DNA of 64,000 nucleotides from Myxococcales bacterium (GTDB lineage: Bacteria > Myxococcota_A > Polyangia > Palsa-1104 > JAEUJZ01): contig JAEUJZ010000109.1 in NCBI GenBank assembly GCA_016794505.1, positions 1-64,000 on the forward strand, written 5' to 3'. The translations under genes were made by a program, and so were the position numbers. Below are positions 16,510 through 25,485 of the stretch, one piece after another (position 1 is the stretch's first letter; every line of letters starts with the position of its first letter). Below the pieces are notes generated by a model. That model was not told where the DNA came from and did no database searches. It saw nothing but the letters and a program-made list of their open reading frames with translations.

Positions 16510-17967
16510 CTAGAACAGGCTCCACAGGTACTGGTTGGTGACCTCGTGGTGGAACTGGATCTCGGCGCTCTTGATCGTCGAGCCAAGCGCTTTGGGGCAG
16601 CGCTCGGCGCTCGCCTGCTTGACGTCGGCGAAGCGATCCTGCGTCGTCTCGCCAAGGATCTCACCGACGAAGCGGCTGGCCTTAAACAGCCGCAGCGCGT
16701 CATAGATATTGTCCGGCAAAAAGCGCGTGCGGCTGCGCTTGCCATCGTCCCCCGCTTCGCCGCCCGTCGTCGGAACAGGCCCTTCCAAGCCGGTGCGCAG
16801 GATCGTGTAAATCGCCATGTACGGGTTGGCATCCGGCGCGATCGAGCGCACCTCGATGCGGGCCGAGCGCTCGTTGCCAAGCGGAATGCGCACCATCGAG
16901 CCCCGATCGATGGCCGAGGCCTTGATCTGGTTCGGCGCCTCATAGTGCGGGTCCAGCCGACGATAGGCATTCACGCTGGCGTTCAAGATCAAGCAGATGT
17001 CAGGCGCCGCAGCCAGGATGCGCTCGACACAGCCCCAGCCCATCGCCGACAAGCCATCTTTGCCCTTGGGATCCCAGAACAGGTTCTTGCCGTTGCGCGT
17101 CAAGGACAGGTTGGTGTGCATGCCGTTGCCGTTCACGCCAGTCACCGGCTTTGGCAAAAAGCACGCCGTCATGTCCAGGCTCTGCGCGATCTGACGGCAC
17201 AGAAGCTTGTATAGCTGCACCTGATCCGCGGCAATCAGCGCCTCGGTGTACGAGTAATTCATCTCGAACTGCGACGGCGCGACCTCGGGGTGGTCTTTCT
17301 CGTTGGCGAAGCCCATGGCCCGCTGCGCCTCGGCGGCGCGATCGATGAAGCGGCGCAGGTCATCGCCCGGCAGCGAGTGGTAATAGCCACCCGTCGACAG
17401 GAACTCGAAGCGGCCGACCTCGTGATAGCGACGCTCGGCATCGCGACCGCGGAACAGGAAGCCTTCGATCTCGTTTGCGGCGTGGCAGATCGTGCCGTCT
17501 TTTTTGAACAGGTCGGCGGTGTACTGCTTCAGCCGGTGGCGCATGTCAGCGGGATATGGCGCCCCGTCGCGGCCATAGACCTCGGCAAAGACGATGACCT
17601 TGCCCGGCCCGAACACATCCGAGGGCAGCCAGTAAAACGAGGGCCAGTCGATCTGCAGCCGCAGGTCGCTTTCGTGCTGCTGCGAAAACCCGCGCACCGA
17701 CGACCCGTCGAAAGTCAGGTTGTCCATCGACTTCAGCAAGAACTTCTTGTCGTAGTCGAGCATGTGCAGCCGACCTTCCAAGTCGGTGAAGCACACCGTC
17801 ACCGCCTTGATGCGGCGCTCCTCGGTCAGGTACTTGACCCGCTGCTCGCGCAGCTGATCCGCCGGCACACGCGCGATGCGCTGCTGCTTCGCCTCCAGGT
17901 TCATCTCTTCCAGGGCGTCATAGGGAATCTCTAAAAAGTCGCGCAACGGACGGACGTCAGCAGGCAT
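16510..17967 (-). CDS. glnA: Glutamine synthetase (type I)
   Basis: Condenses ammonia with glutamate using ATP to make glutamine. The 485-residue product has the type-I landmarks: the N-terminal beta-grasp with F-D-G-S-S-V-R-G-F, the metal-site glutamates (N-E-I-E-G-F-L-F), N-G-N-G-M-H-T-N-L-S for ATP/ammonia binding, and N-E-R-S-A-R-I-E-V-R. No N-L-Y-D-L-P adenylylation motif is seen at the C-terminus, so control by GlnE is doubtful; the C-terminus (T-N-Q-Y-L-W-S-L-F) is divergent. The start is at M-P-A-D-V-R; an in-frame ATG ten codons upstream is possible. Convergent with selD. Confidence 0.93.
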   Translation of the reverse strand: MPADVRPLRDFLEIPYDALEEMNLEAKQQRIARVPADQLREQRVKYLTEERRIKAVTVCFTDLEGRLHMLDYDKKFLLKSMDNLTFDGSSVRGFSQQHESDLRLQIDWPSFYWLPSDVFGPGKVIVFAEVYGRDGAPYPADMRHRLKQYTADLFKKDGTICHAANEIEGFLFRGRDAERRYHEVGRFEFLSTGGYYHSLPGDDLRRFIDRAAEAQRAMGFANEKDHPEVAPSQFEMNYSYTEALIAADQVQLYKLLCRQIAQSLDMTACFLPKPVTGVNGNGMHTNLSLTRNGKNLFWDPKGKDGLSAMGWGCVERILAAAPDICLILNASVNAYRRLDPHYEAPNQIKASAIDRGSMVRIPLGNERSARIEVRSIAPDANPYMAIYTILRTGLEGPVPTTGGEAGDDGKRSRTRFLPDNIYDALRLFKASRFVGEILGETTQDRFADVKQASAERCPKALGSTIKSAEIQFHHEVTNQYLWSLF

Positions 17968-17997
17968 GGTCGAACCTTTCTTCTCTAAAACCTTCAT

Positions 17998-18188
17998 GAA
18001 CGAAGGCTTACAAACGAGGAAATTAGATCAATTCTGACAATTTTTAGAATAATTTTTCAAAAAATTATTTCCACCGCTCATCAGACAACCGAGACCCCCC
18101 AGCCGCGAGCCGGGCGGGCCAGTGCCTGCTGTTCGCCGGTTTCCTGGCGCGTTATGGGGGGCTGGGTTTTGTAGGATGGCTGCGGGTG
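17998..18188. other. AT-rich divergent intergenic region upstream of glnA
   Basis: The part nearest glnA (about 18016-18070) is strikingly A/T-rich in this GC-rich context and is the likely glnA promoter region (minus strand). No convincing sigma-54 site (GG-N10-GC) or dyad for NtrC was found. The rest, next to the P-loop kinase gene, shows nothing recognisable. Confidence 0.4.
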
Positions 18189-18908
18189 ATGCGTTTGCCG
18201 GTGGATCTTTCTGCGTGGCTGCATAAGGCGGTGCTGTCCGTCGGGGCAAGGCCGCTTGTGCTGGGGATCGTTGGGCTGCCGGGGTGCGGCAAGTCGACCT
18301 GGGCAGAAGAGGTTGGAAAATGGGCGACCGAGCGGGGACTGGGCTGGCTTGCGGTGTCGCTCGATGACTTTTATCTGGAGCCCGCCGCGCGACGGGCGCG
18401 GGGTGTGGCCCGCCGCGGACCGCCTGGAACCCATGACATCGTGCGCTTGACGCGCTTTCTTGCGCAGGTGCAGGCGCCGTGTGCAGCGTCGGAGGAACGG
18501 ACAGTCGAGCGGCCGATCTTTGACCGCGATGCCGAGCGCCGCCTGCCCGATCAGCGAGCGCACTTTACCGCCGACGCTCCACTGCGGCTGTGCATCATCG
18601 AGGGCTGGTTCGTCGGGGCGCCAGCCCCCGGTTATGAAGGGCTGGCCAGGGCGCTGGATCGGCTGATCTATCTCGACATGGCTGAAGCAGACGCGCGGGC
18701 GGCTCGCATCTTGCGGGAAGCGGCGCTGCGGGCTGCCGGTCGTGCAGCGATGTCGGCCCCCGACGTCGATTCGTTCTGGTCCGAAGCGCTAGCGCCATCG
18801 TTTGCCACCTGGGTGTATCCGCTGCGCGAGCGGGCCGACGTCATCGTCACACTGGATGCGCGGCATGCGGTGACGGGGCTTGCGATCCAGCCGGCTGCTC
18901 ACCGCTAA
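18189..18908 (+). CDS. P-loop kinase, D-glycerate 3-kinase-like
   Basis: A 239-residue protein with Walker A G-L-P-G-C-G-K-S-T near residue 30, then S-L-D-D-F-Y-L, R-G-P-P-G-T-H-D, R-P-I-F-D-R-D and a Walker-B-like C-I-I-E-G-W-F-V-G. This order is that of glycerate 3-kinase (GLYK)/uridine-kinase-like enzymes: the S-x-D-D-F-Y-L and G-x-P-G-T-H-D blocks are characteristic of the plant-type glycerate kinase family and its bacterial homologues. Phosphorylates glycerate or a related small alcohol using ATP. The GTG immediately before the ATG could also start translation. It stands alone, convergent with the HyuB-like gene. Confidence 0.82.
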   Translation: MRLPVDLSAWLHKAVLSVGARPLVLGIVGLPGCGKSTWAEEVGKWATERGLGWLAVSLDDFYLEPAARRARGVARRGPPGTHDIVRLTRFLAQVQAPCAASEERTVERPIFDRDAERRLPDQRAHFTADAPLRLCIIEGWFVGAPAPGYEGLARALDRLIYLDMAEADARAARILREAALRAAGRAAMSAPDVDSFWSEALAPSFATWVYPLRERADVIVTLDARHAVTGLAIQPAAHR

Positions 18909-18922
18909 GCGCGAGCCAACGC

Positions 18923-20785
18923 TTACGATCCGCCGTCGAACAGCGATGCAAAAAAGGCCGCGCGCTGCGCGTCGCCGTGGCCGGCTCCACCAGGGCTTTC
19001 GGTCTCGATCACGTCCCCCGCTTGCGCGTGCAGGATGGCTTTTGCTGGAAGCTTGCGCATTGCTCGGTCGCGTTGCAGCACATCCTGGCCGGTGGCAGCG
19101 GGACCCCCGCCGGCCAAGCCATACGGCGGACGACGGCGACGCTCGCCGGCAAGCGTGACCTGCTGTGGGCGCAGGAAGACCAGCGCGCGGTGCCAGCCAG
19201 GCTCGCCGCTGCGCAGTCCCAGGCCCGCCGAGTCAGGACGCAGCGCCAGCGTCTGCACGCGCACAGGCACGCTCGCTTCCAAGGCTTCGATCGACGGCAG
19301 CATCGCCGGAAAAAGCGCGCCGGAAAAAGCGCCGGGCTCGGGCTGCGCCCCCAGGCCCCCTGGAAGCACGATGCGGCGCTCGGCCAGCGACTCGGCCCGT
19401 GCTGTGCCCTGCACTCCCGGCGGCTCTGCGACGTACACAGCGCTGCGCGTCCCAGCACTTCCAGCGGCCACGCGCGACGGCAGGACCTGCGCAAAGACGC
19501 CTTGCAGCACATCCATCAAGCGCTGGGCCGTCTCATCGCAGGCCAGAGCGTGCGCCGACGGGCTCTCGGCAGCGACAATCGACCCACGGCGCAGACGCAG
19601 AGTCAGCCCGCGGCACAGCGCATCGCTGGGCGGCAGCCGACCCGCGTGGGCTGACGCATTCCCATCGAGCGTGTGCAGCAGGCGATAGACCGCCTCTTTC
19701 ACCACCGCCACGCTGGCAGCCGCAGACAGGTTGAGCGGTCCCGCAGCGGCATCGGCGCTGTCGCACAGATCCAGCGTGGCTTCGTCGCGACGCAAAAGCA
19801 GCGTCGCGCGCAGGGCCAGATCGGTGGCACCGCAGCCGTCTTCATCGAGGCTGTCCGCAAAGGCATAAAAGCCCGCCGGCAGCGCGGACAGCAGCCGCTG
19901 GGTCGCCTGGGCGGTCTGTTCGTACAGCGCGCGACACTGGGCCTGCGCCTGATCCCAGCCGATGCGCAAAAGCAGGGCAGAGAGCGCCTTGCGCCCCTGC
20001 AGCAAGCAGGCATGCAGGGCCAAAAGATCGCTCTGGGCTTCGCGGCACAGGCTGGTTCGCCGCAAGATCGCCGGCAGCGAGCGTTCGTCGATCACCGTCG
20101 CAGAAAGCGCGCTCCCTTCGTCGTGTTGCAGCCGGGGGGGCGCAGCCGGGGGCGGCGGCGCAAACGGCAGATAGCGCGGCCCGACGGCAGGAGGCAGGTT
20201 CGCAAGCTCGCTGTCCACGGCGGGGGCCAGCGCATCGATGCACAGTCCAGCCTCAGCAGATGGCAGTGAACCAAAGGGCGCTCGCGGAAATCGCGCGCCA
20301 AGCGCCAGATAAAGGACGCGCAAAGACACCGAAGATGCCGCCGCTTCTGGCTGTGCTGCCGGCGGGACAAGCGGCACCAGCAGCGCAAACGTCTGACGGT
20401 CGACAAACCCCGCCCAAAGCGACGCCTCGCGGACCACAGGCTCGCGGTCTTTTGCGGCTGGCTCGCTCGATGGGGTGGGCAGTGACTCGCTGTTGGCGAT
20501 CAGCGCTTGATCCGCAGACAAAGACCACGCGCTGTGGTCCTGAGCCAAGATCGCCCGCACCTGCGCGCTTAGGGCGCCGCGCAGCACGGGATTGCCGCCG
20601 CGCTCGATCAGGCTGCGCCCATCGGCATCGCACAGCGCGCACGCGATGTCGGCATCCTCGCGCAGCGCAGACGACACCGCACAGCGGCGAATGCGCAAAA
20701 GCAGCGAGCCAAGCAGACGATCGACCTGGCTCAAGAACGCCGCAGTCGCAGAGTCCGCGACGGGGTCCACGGGCGACACGCTCAC
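18923..20785 (-). CDS. Hydantoinase B/oxoprolinase-like protein, degenerate N-terminal motif
   Basis: A 620-residue protein with the HyuB/5-oxoprolinase-beta fold signature: N-terminal C-A-L-C-D-A-D-G-R, a long middle domain, and the C-terminal E-T-E-S-P-G-G-A-G-H-G-D family motif. The usual N-D-P-Y-x-G-G-T-H block after the first domain is replaced by I-A-N-S-E-S-L-P, and no HyuA-type ATPase partner is adjacent. It may have lost ATP-dependent amide hydrolysis or may work with a distant HyuA. Its start overlaps the stop of the upstream outer-membrane gene by four bases, so it is the last gene of a serC-led operon. The sequence is Ala/Leu-rich and diverged. Confidence 0.78.
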   Translation of the reverse strand: MSVSPVDPVADSATAAFLSQVDRLLGSLLLRIRRCAVSSALREDADIACALCDADGRSLIERGGNPVLRGALSAQVRAILAQDHSAWSLSADQALIANSESLPTPSSEPAAKDREPVVREASLWAGFVDRQTFALLVPLVPPAAQPEAAASSVSLRVLYLALGARFPRAPFGSLPSAEAGLCIDALAPAVDSELANLPPAVGPRYLPFAPPPPAAPPRLQHDEGSALSATVIDERSLPAILRRTSLCREAQSDLLALHACLLQGRKALSALLLRIGWDQAQAQCRALYEQTAQATQRLLSALPAGFYAFADSLDEDGCGATDLALRATLLLRRDEATLDLCDSADAAAGPLNLSAAASVAVVKEAVYRLLHTLDGNASAHAGRLPPSDALCRGLTLRLRRGSIVAAESPSAHALACDETAQRLMDVLQGVFAQVLPSRVAAGSAGTRSAVYVAEPPGVQGTARAESLAERRIVLPGGLGAQPEPGAFSGALFPAMLPSIEALEASVPVRVQTLALRPDSAGLGLRSGEPGWHRALVFLRPQQVTLAGERRRRPPYGLAGGGPAATGQDVLQRDRAMRKLPAKAILHAQAGDVIETESPGGAGHGDAQRAAFFASLFDGGS

Positions 20786-21597
20786 AGGTAATAGACCAAG
20801 CCCAGCGCAAACTGGAAGTGGCTGGCATAGCCCTGGTACGAAGTCGCCAGCATGTTCGGCGTCTGATCGCTCACAGGAATCAGCGAGGACTGCACGGCGC
20901 CATCGTTGAGCACGATCACCGGAACGTACAGAAAGCGCAGCGACAGGCGCAGCGACAGGCTGCTGGGCAGCGAGGTCAAAAGCGGCAGCTCTCCGTCGAT
21001 GCTGCCGTGCAGACCGAACAGCGTCTGCGCCACATTGCCGAAGCGCTCGCCGTACTGGATCGAGCTATCCGATGCGGTGCGCACGATCTCAAGCGAGGGG
21101 CCGAGCGCCACGCGCACGCCGTGAGACAGCCGTCGCAGATAGCTGCCCTCGGTCCCCAGCGCAGCGAACGCGAGCGGCCGCGCGTCAAAGAGCAGCGGCA
21201 CCGACACGCGATCGGGAAACGCCGCGGGAGCCTGTCCGCTGGGTGGCTGTCCCTGCGCAACGGCGGCCTGTCCCGACACAGACCACAGCCCCAGCGACGC
21301 GCCGAGCTTGCCGCGCCACAGGAAGCTGCCGTCGACACCTCCCAAAAACAGGGCGCAGCCGCCCCCCGCGATCAGCGTGCGAGCGCTGCCCGCGGTGTCA
21401 CAGGCGCGACTGTCTGCGTGAAAGCCCAGGCCGACTCCGATTCCGACGGTCAGCGCGCCCAAGCTGCCATGCTCGGCCCGTGCGGGCGTGACCCAGCCCA
21501 CAGCGACGAGCGCGATGCAGCAAACCAGCCACCTGCGAAAGGGGAACATGACCCGGTGGCTTGCCTGAGCAAGCCGCGATGCGTTCTGCGTATTCAT
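20782..21597 (-). CDS. Putative outer-membrane beta-barrel protein
   Basis: A 271-residue protein with a signal peptide (W-L-V-C-C-I-A-L-V-A-V-G-W-V-T-P-A-R-A) and alternating Gly/aromatic strands to the end. The terminal segment H-F-Q-F-A-L-G-L-V-Y-Y-L has the amphipathic pattern and aromatic tail typical of barrel insertion signals. Start set at M-N-T-Q-N-A because it begins two bases after the serC stop; an internal M-F-P-F-R-R-W would give a shorter signal peptide. It is translationally linked to the HyuB-like gene by a four-base overlap. Function unknown. Confidence 0.75.
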   Translation of the reverse strand: MNTQNASRLAQASHRVMFPFRRWLVCCIALVAVGWVTPARAEHGSLGALTVGIGVGLGFHADSRACDTAGSARTLIAGGGCALFLGGVDGSFLWRGKLGASLGLWSVSGQAAVAQGQPPSGQAPAAFPDRVSVPLLFDARPLAFAALGTEGSYLRRLSHGVRVALGPSLEIVRTASDSSIQYGERFGNVAQTLFGLHGSIDGELPLLTSLPSSLSLRLSLRFLYVPVIVLNDGAVQSSLIPVSDQTPNMLATSYQGYASHFQFALGLVYYL

Positions 21598-21599
21598 GG

Positions 21600-22727
21600 T
21601 CAGCCGTGCTGGCGGGCGAATTCGGCCATGAACTGACACAGCGTCTCGGCCCCAGCCAGCGGAAATGCGTTGTACACCGACGCGCGCAGGCCCCCGACCG
21701 AGCGGTGACCCTTCAGGCCGTCGAGGCCCTGCACCTTGGCTTGCTTGGCGAACTCGTCTTCCAAGGCCGGCGTCGGCAAACGGAACGTGATGTTCATCTG
21801 CGAGCGCGAGTCCGGCTGCGCATGACCGCGATAAAAGCCGGGCGCAGCGTCGATCGCCCGATAGATCAGGTCGGCCTTTGTTTGGTTGTGCTGGGCCATG
21901 GCCGGAAGCCCGCCGTTGCGCACAAGCCAGCGCAGCACCAAGTGCGTGATGTAAATCGCAAAGACGGGCGGCGTGTTGTACAGCGACTTGTGCTCGATGT
22001 GCGTGCGGTAGTTCAGCAGCATCGGCAGCCGCTCGGCCTGAACCGCACTCAGTCGCAGCACTTCGGGCCGCAGCAACACCATCGTGACGCCGGCTGGCCC
22101 GGCATTCTTTTGTGCCCCGGCATAGACCACGCTAAAGCGGCCGATGTCGACGGGGCGCGACAGGAAGTCGCTGGACATGTCGGCGACCAAGGGGCGCGAG
22201 CCAACGTCGGGAACGCGGTGAAACTGCGTCCCAAAGATCGTGTTGTTGGTGGTGTAGTGGACATACGCGGGGCGGGCCGAGAGCTGCAGTTCACCGTCGG
22301 TGGGCACACGGCGGAAGGCCTCGTTTTCGCTGCTGGCCGCGATGTGGATCTGCGCCTGCTCAATGCGCTTCGCTTCGACCACCGCCCGCTTGCCCCACTC
22401 GCCGGTCACGACATAGTCGGCGGTGTCACCGGGGCACAGAAGGTTCATCGGCACCATGCTGAACTGCAGCGACGCGCCGCCCTGCAGAAACAGCACCACC
22501 ATGTCTTTGGGGATGCCGAGCAGCGTGCGCAGGTTCGCCTCCGCCTCGGCGAGGATCGCCTCGAATTCCTTGCTGCGGTGGCTGATCTCCAAGATGCCGA
22601 TGCCGCTTTTGCCCAGCGACAGCAGGTTCTCGCGGGCCTCCAACAGCACGTCCTCGGGCAGAACGGCGGGACCCGCCGAGAAGTTGAAAACACGGTGAAT
22701 CGCCGAAGGGGCGGCGCTGGGAATCAT
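21600..22727 (-). CDS. serC: Phosphoserine aminotransferase
   Basis: Transfers an amino group from glutamate to 3-phosphohydroxypyruvate in serine synthesis (also serves pyridoxal-phosphate synthesis). The 375-residue product has N-F-S-A-G-P-A-V-L-P near the start, S-H-R-S-K-E-F in the substrate loop, G-G-A-S-L-Q-F, T-G-E-W-G-K-R-A, and the PLP-lysine region Y-A-G-A-Q-K-N-A-G-P-A-G. The C-terminal half matches the family, including N-T-P-P-V-F-A-I-Y. The start ATG has AGGAG six bases upstream; the frame extends further upstream but that part is not SerC. Head of the operon with the outer-membrane and HyuB-like genes. Confidence 0.95.
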   Translation of the reverse strand: MIPSAAPSAIHRVFNFSAGPAVLPEDVLLEARENLLSLGKSGIGILEISHRSKEFEAILAEAEANLRTLLGIPKDMVVLFLQGGASLQFSMVPMNLLCPGDTADYVVTGEWGKRAVVEAKRIEQAQIHIAASSENEAFRRVPTDGELQLSARPAYVHYTTNNTIFGTQFHRVPDVGSRPLVADMSSDFLSRPVDIGRFSVVYAGAQKNAGPAGVTMVLLRPEVLRLSAVQAERLPMLLNYRTHIEHKSLYNTPPVFAIYITHLVLRWLVRNGGLPAMAQHNQTKADLIYRAIDAAPGFYRGHAQPDSRSQMNITFRLPTPALEDEFAKQAKVQGLDGLKGHRSVGGLRASVYNAFPLAGAETLCQFMAEFARQHG

Positions 22728-22805
22728 GCAGGACTCCTTGGACTTGCAGAGCGCAAGTCGGCGCGAGGGTACTACCGACAGGGAACAAGATACAATCTCC
22801 TCACT

Positions 22806-24431
22806 GTGCAGCGCGCTCTTTGGGGCAAAGCGACTGGCTGGCTTGTGCTGTGGCTGGGCCTTTGGGGTCTGCCGTCGGCAGGCGCCGCCCCATCCCCTGC
22901 GCTCGCTCGGCCCGCGGCGGCCCCAAGCCCGCTTCCTGCGCGTCCGCGGCTGCCCCCGCCGCGCTTTACCTTCGCGCCGTACCTGCAAGATGTCGGCACC
23001 GACGCAGCGGTGATCTCATTTGCCACCGATGTCGCGACCGTGGCGACGGTGCGCATCCTGCCAGCAAGCGCCCCCAGCGAGCTGCCTGCCGAGTCAGGCG
23101 AAGCGACCATCCCAGGCGAACCGGCCGACACCGCAAGCCCCCTTGCCAAGCTGCCCCCAGTCCGTGCCGACGGAGAGCCCAGCAGCTTGAGCCAGAAGCC
23201 CCTTTTGCAGGTGCAGTCTCCAGCGGCGCTGCGTCATCGCGTGCGCGTCGCTGGGCTGCAGCCGGGCTTGCGCTATCACTATGAAGTCGTGGCGCGACGA
23301 GCCACGGCGCTGGCCCGCCCTGGGCTCAGTCCCGCTGCGCTGCCCGGTGCCGAGGCGGTGATGATGGCGGGAGAGCTAAGCACCGCCCCGAGCCATGGGC
23401 CGTTTGTGTTTCTGGTCTATGGCGACACGCGCGATCGCGACGCCGATCATGCGTCGGTCGTACACGCCATGGTGGCCGAGCATCCCGACTTGGTGCTGCA
23501 GACCGGCGACTTGGTCAGCCGCGCCAGCGACGAGCTGCAGTGGCGACGCTACTTCGCGACGGCGGCACCGCTTTTGCGGAACACGCCGCTTTATCCGGCC
23601 CTGGGCAACCATGAGCTGCGCGGCGAGCCAGCGGCCAGCCACTTTGCCCGCCTGTTTGTGCTGCCGCGCGATCGCTCGCGCCGCCTGCGTCCGGTCTATT
23701 ACGCCTTCCGCTACAGCAACGCATTGTTCCTGGCTCTCGACGGCAACTCGCCGTACGACGCACCGCAGGCAAGCTGGCTAGAGCACGAGCTCAAGACCGC
23801 CCAGGCCGACGCCGGCATTCGCCACGTCTTTGTCTTTGTTCACCAGCCGCCGTATGCCGTCGGGGCGTACTGCGGCAGCCAGCGCCTGCAGCAGCGCATC
23901 GTGCCCATCTTGCAGCGCTACCCGGTGCGCGCCGTCTTTGCCGGACACGAGCACGCCTATCAGCATCTAGAGCGGCGCGGCCTGCGCTATTTCGTCACAG
24001 GCGGAGGCGGAGCACCGCTTTATCCCCGTCGCAAGTCGTGCAACTTTGAAGACGATACGGCGCTGTGGCTGTTCCGCGCCGAGCACCACTATCTGCGCGT
24101 GCAGGTCGACGGCGACGCTGCGGTGATGACCGCCATCGATCACCGCGGCAACCTCCTCGATCGCGTGGCGCTGCATGAACCGCCCGGCGAGGCGCCGCCG
24201 ATGCAGCAGCTTTCCCCCGACCTGCCGACGCAGCCGCCACGCCCACGCTGGCTGATTCCTTCGCGCTTGCAGCGCGTGCCGCTTCTGTCCCAGGCCAGCC
24301 CGCTGCGCGATAGCGAGACGCAGCAACCAGCCGGCGCGCTGGTCCTTTTGGGTCTGTCCAGCATCACGGTCCTCGCCGGTCTTTTGGTGCTCATCCGCCC
24401 CAGCCGCCGCCGCAAACACGCAGTGACGTAG
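22806..24431 (+). CDS. Purple-acid-phosphatase-like metallophosphoesterase, exported and anchored
   Basis: A 541-residue protein starting with GTG: signal peptide (W-L-V-L-W-L-G-L-W-G-L), Pro/Ala-rich spacer, an N-terminal fibronectin-like domain, then a calcineurin-like phosphoesterase domain from about residue 195. All metal motifs are present: Y-G-D-T-R, T-G-D-L-V, G-N-H-E, V-H-Q-P-P-Y, and G-H-E-H-A-Y-Q. The order FN3 then phosphoesterase matches purple acid phosphatases. A C-terminal transmembrane helix (V-L-L-G-L-S-S-I-T-V-L-A-G) with basic residues follows, so the enzyme is probably periplasmic or surface-facing and tethered. Divergent from serC across about 78 bases. Confidence 0.9.
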   Translation: MQRALWGKATGWLVLWLGLWGLPSAGAAPSPALARPAAAPSPLPARPRLPPPRFTFAPYLQDVGTDAAVISFATDVATVATVRILPASAPSELPAESGEATIPGEPADTASPLAKLPPVRADGEPSSLSQKPLLQVQSPAALRHRVRVAGLQPGLRYHYEVVARRATALARPGLSPAALPGAEAVMMAGELSTAPSHGPFVFLVYGDTRDRDADHASVVHAMVAEHPDLVLQTGDLVSRASDELQWRRYFATAAPLLRNTPLYPALGNHELRGEPAASHFARLFVLPRDRSRRLRPVYYAFRYSNALFLALDGNSPYDAPQASWLEHELKTAQADAGIRHVFVFVHQPPYAVGAYCGSQRLQQRIVPILQRYPVRAVFAGHEHAYQHLERRGLRYFVTGGGGAPLYPRRKSCNFEDDTALWLFRAEHHYLRVQVDGDAAVMTAIDHRGNLLDRVALHEPPGEAPPMQQLSPDLPTQPPRPRWLIPSRLQRVPLLSQASPLRDSETQQPAGALVLLGLSSITVLAGLLVLIRPSRRRKHAVT

Positions 24432-24520
24432 AATTTATATCGATAATAAATATATCGTAATACATTAATATTAAAATAAATTGTCGGGCTGCGCCATTTG
24501 AACATAGTTCATTTTATCGT
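24432..24520. other. AT-rich convergent intergenic island
   Basis: The segment 24430-24510 is almost wholly A/T with two ATATCG repeats, between the 3' ends of the phosphoesterase and moaDE genes. No T-run hairpin is clear, but its place between convergent genes suggests a transcription-end role. Confidence 0.5.
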
Positions 24521-25210
24521 TTAACCGCCGCCCTTGAGCCACTCGGACCCATCGGGGAAGAACTCTTTTTTCCAGATCGGGACTTCGACCTTTAGGCGCT
24601 CGATGGCGGTGCGGCAGGCTGAAAAGGCCTCGGCGCGGTGCGGAGCAGACGCGGCGACGAGCACCGCGACATCGCCAATGGCCAGGCTGCCAACGCGGTG
24701 GATGATGCACAGCTTGGCGCCGGGGGTATTGGCCTCGATCTCGTCGCAGATCGTCGACAGCGAGCGCACGGCCATGCTGTCGTAGGCCTCGTAGTCCAAG
24801 CGCACCACCGGCCGGCCTTGGTTGTGATCGCGCACCAGGCCGATGAACAAGACGACGCCGCCTTGGCCGGGACCGCTGACGGCAGAAAGCGCGTCGTTGG
24901 GCTGCAAGGGATCGTGGCTGATGCGGCAGCGCGGCAGCGCGACCGACGCGACGGCATGCGAGCCACCAGCCACGGGTGGCAAGAGCGCTAGCTCATCGCC
25001 CTCGGAAAGCGGAAAGTCGGCCGGCACCAGCGTCTGGTTGACGGCCAGAAGCAGGTTCTTTTCGATCCCGCGAATGACGTCTTCGCGCTCGGCCAGGATC
25101 GCCAGCGCATCGCGGACCGTGGCCCCGTGCGGCAGGCTCAGCGGCTCTTCGCTGCGACGCAGACGGTCGCGCAGCAGCGCGAAATAAAGGACACGGATCT
25201 GGATCTGCAT
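24521..25210 (-). CDS. moaDE: MoaD-MoaE fusion, molybdopterin synthase
   Basis: Converts cyclic pyranopterin monophosphate to molybdopterin. The 229-residue product fuses a ubiquitin-like MoaD domain (about 1-84: I-Q-I-R-V-L-Y-F-A-L-L-R-D, ending P-V-A-G-G) to a MoaE domain (about 90-229) with G-L-V-R-D-H-N-Q-G, L-x-Y-E-A-Y and the P-I-W-K-K-E C-terminal active-site lysines. In separate MoaD the Gly-Gly is C-terminal and carries the sulfur as thiocarboxylate; here it is followed by Ser, so the protein must be cleaved, as reported for mycobacterial MoaX, or work differently. No other moa gene is in the window. Confidence 0.92.
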   Translation of the reverse strand: MQIQIRVLYFALLRDRLRRSEEPLSLPHGATVRDALAILAEREDVIRGIEKNLLLAVNQTLVPADFPLSEGDELALLPPVAGGSHAVASVALPRCRISHDPLQPNDALSAVSGPGQGGVVLFIGLVRDHNQGRPVVRLDYEAYDSMAVRSLSTICDEIEANTPGAKLCIIHRVGSLAIGDVAVLVAASAPHRAEAFSACRTAIERLKVEVPIWKKEFFPDGSEWLKGGG

Positions 25211-25302
25211 GCGTGCTCTTTCTAGCGGGCAGAGCGGCGGCAGCCCAGCGAGCCCAGCGCTGCGGCGCAGCCTCGGCGCGACCTGGCCACCGCCGCGGTC
25301 GC

Positions 25303-25485
25303 TTACCAGCCGCCTGCGGGCGGGGCTTTCTTTTCTTCCTTGGTCTCTTTCTTCGGTGGCGCCTTTTTGCCGTCGGTCTTTTCGGCGGGTTTCTTTTCGT
25401 CCTTGCCGCCTTCTGCAGCCAAGACCAGCGTCGGCGCAAAGGCCACTGCCGTGACAAGAGCAACGCGAGCCAAGAGCGTGTTCAT
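25303..25485 (-). CDS. Small exported Lys/Pro-rich protein
   Basis: A 60-residue product with a signal peptide (L-L-A-R-V-A-L-V-T-A-V-A-F-A, cleavage near L-A-A) and a mature part made almost only of Lys, Glu, Pro and Gly (E-K-K-P-A-E-K, P-P-K-K-E-T). The ATG is preceded by GGAGG at good spacing. Such charged tails may bind acidic polymers, but no function can be stated. It stands upstream of moaDE and divergent from the LNS2 lipoprotein gene. Confidence 0.65.
   Translation of the reverse strand: MNTLLARVALVTAVAFAPTLVLAAEGGKDEKKPAEKTDGKKAPPKKETKEEKKAPPAGGW

Noticed and set aside
20260..21636. Open frame opposite HyuB-like and barrel genes
   Set aside because: Crosses two real genes on the other strand and encodes Arg/Gln-rich noise.
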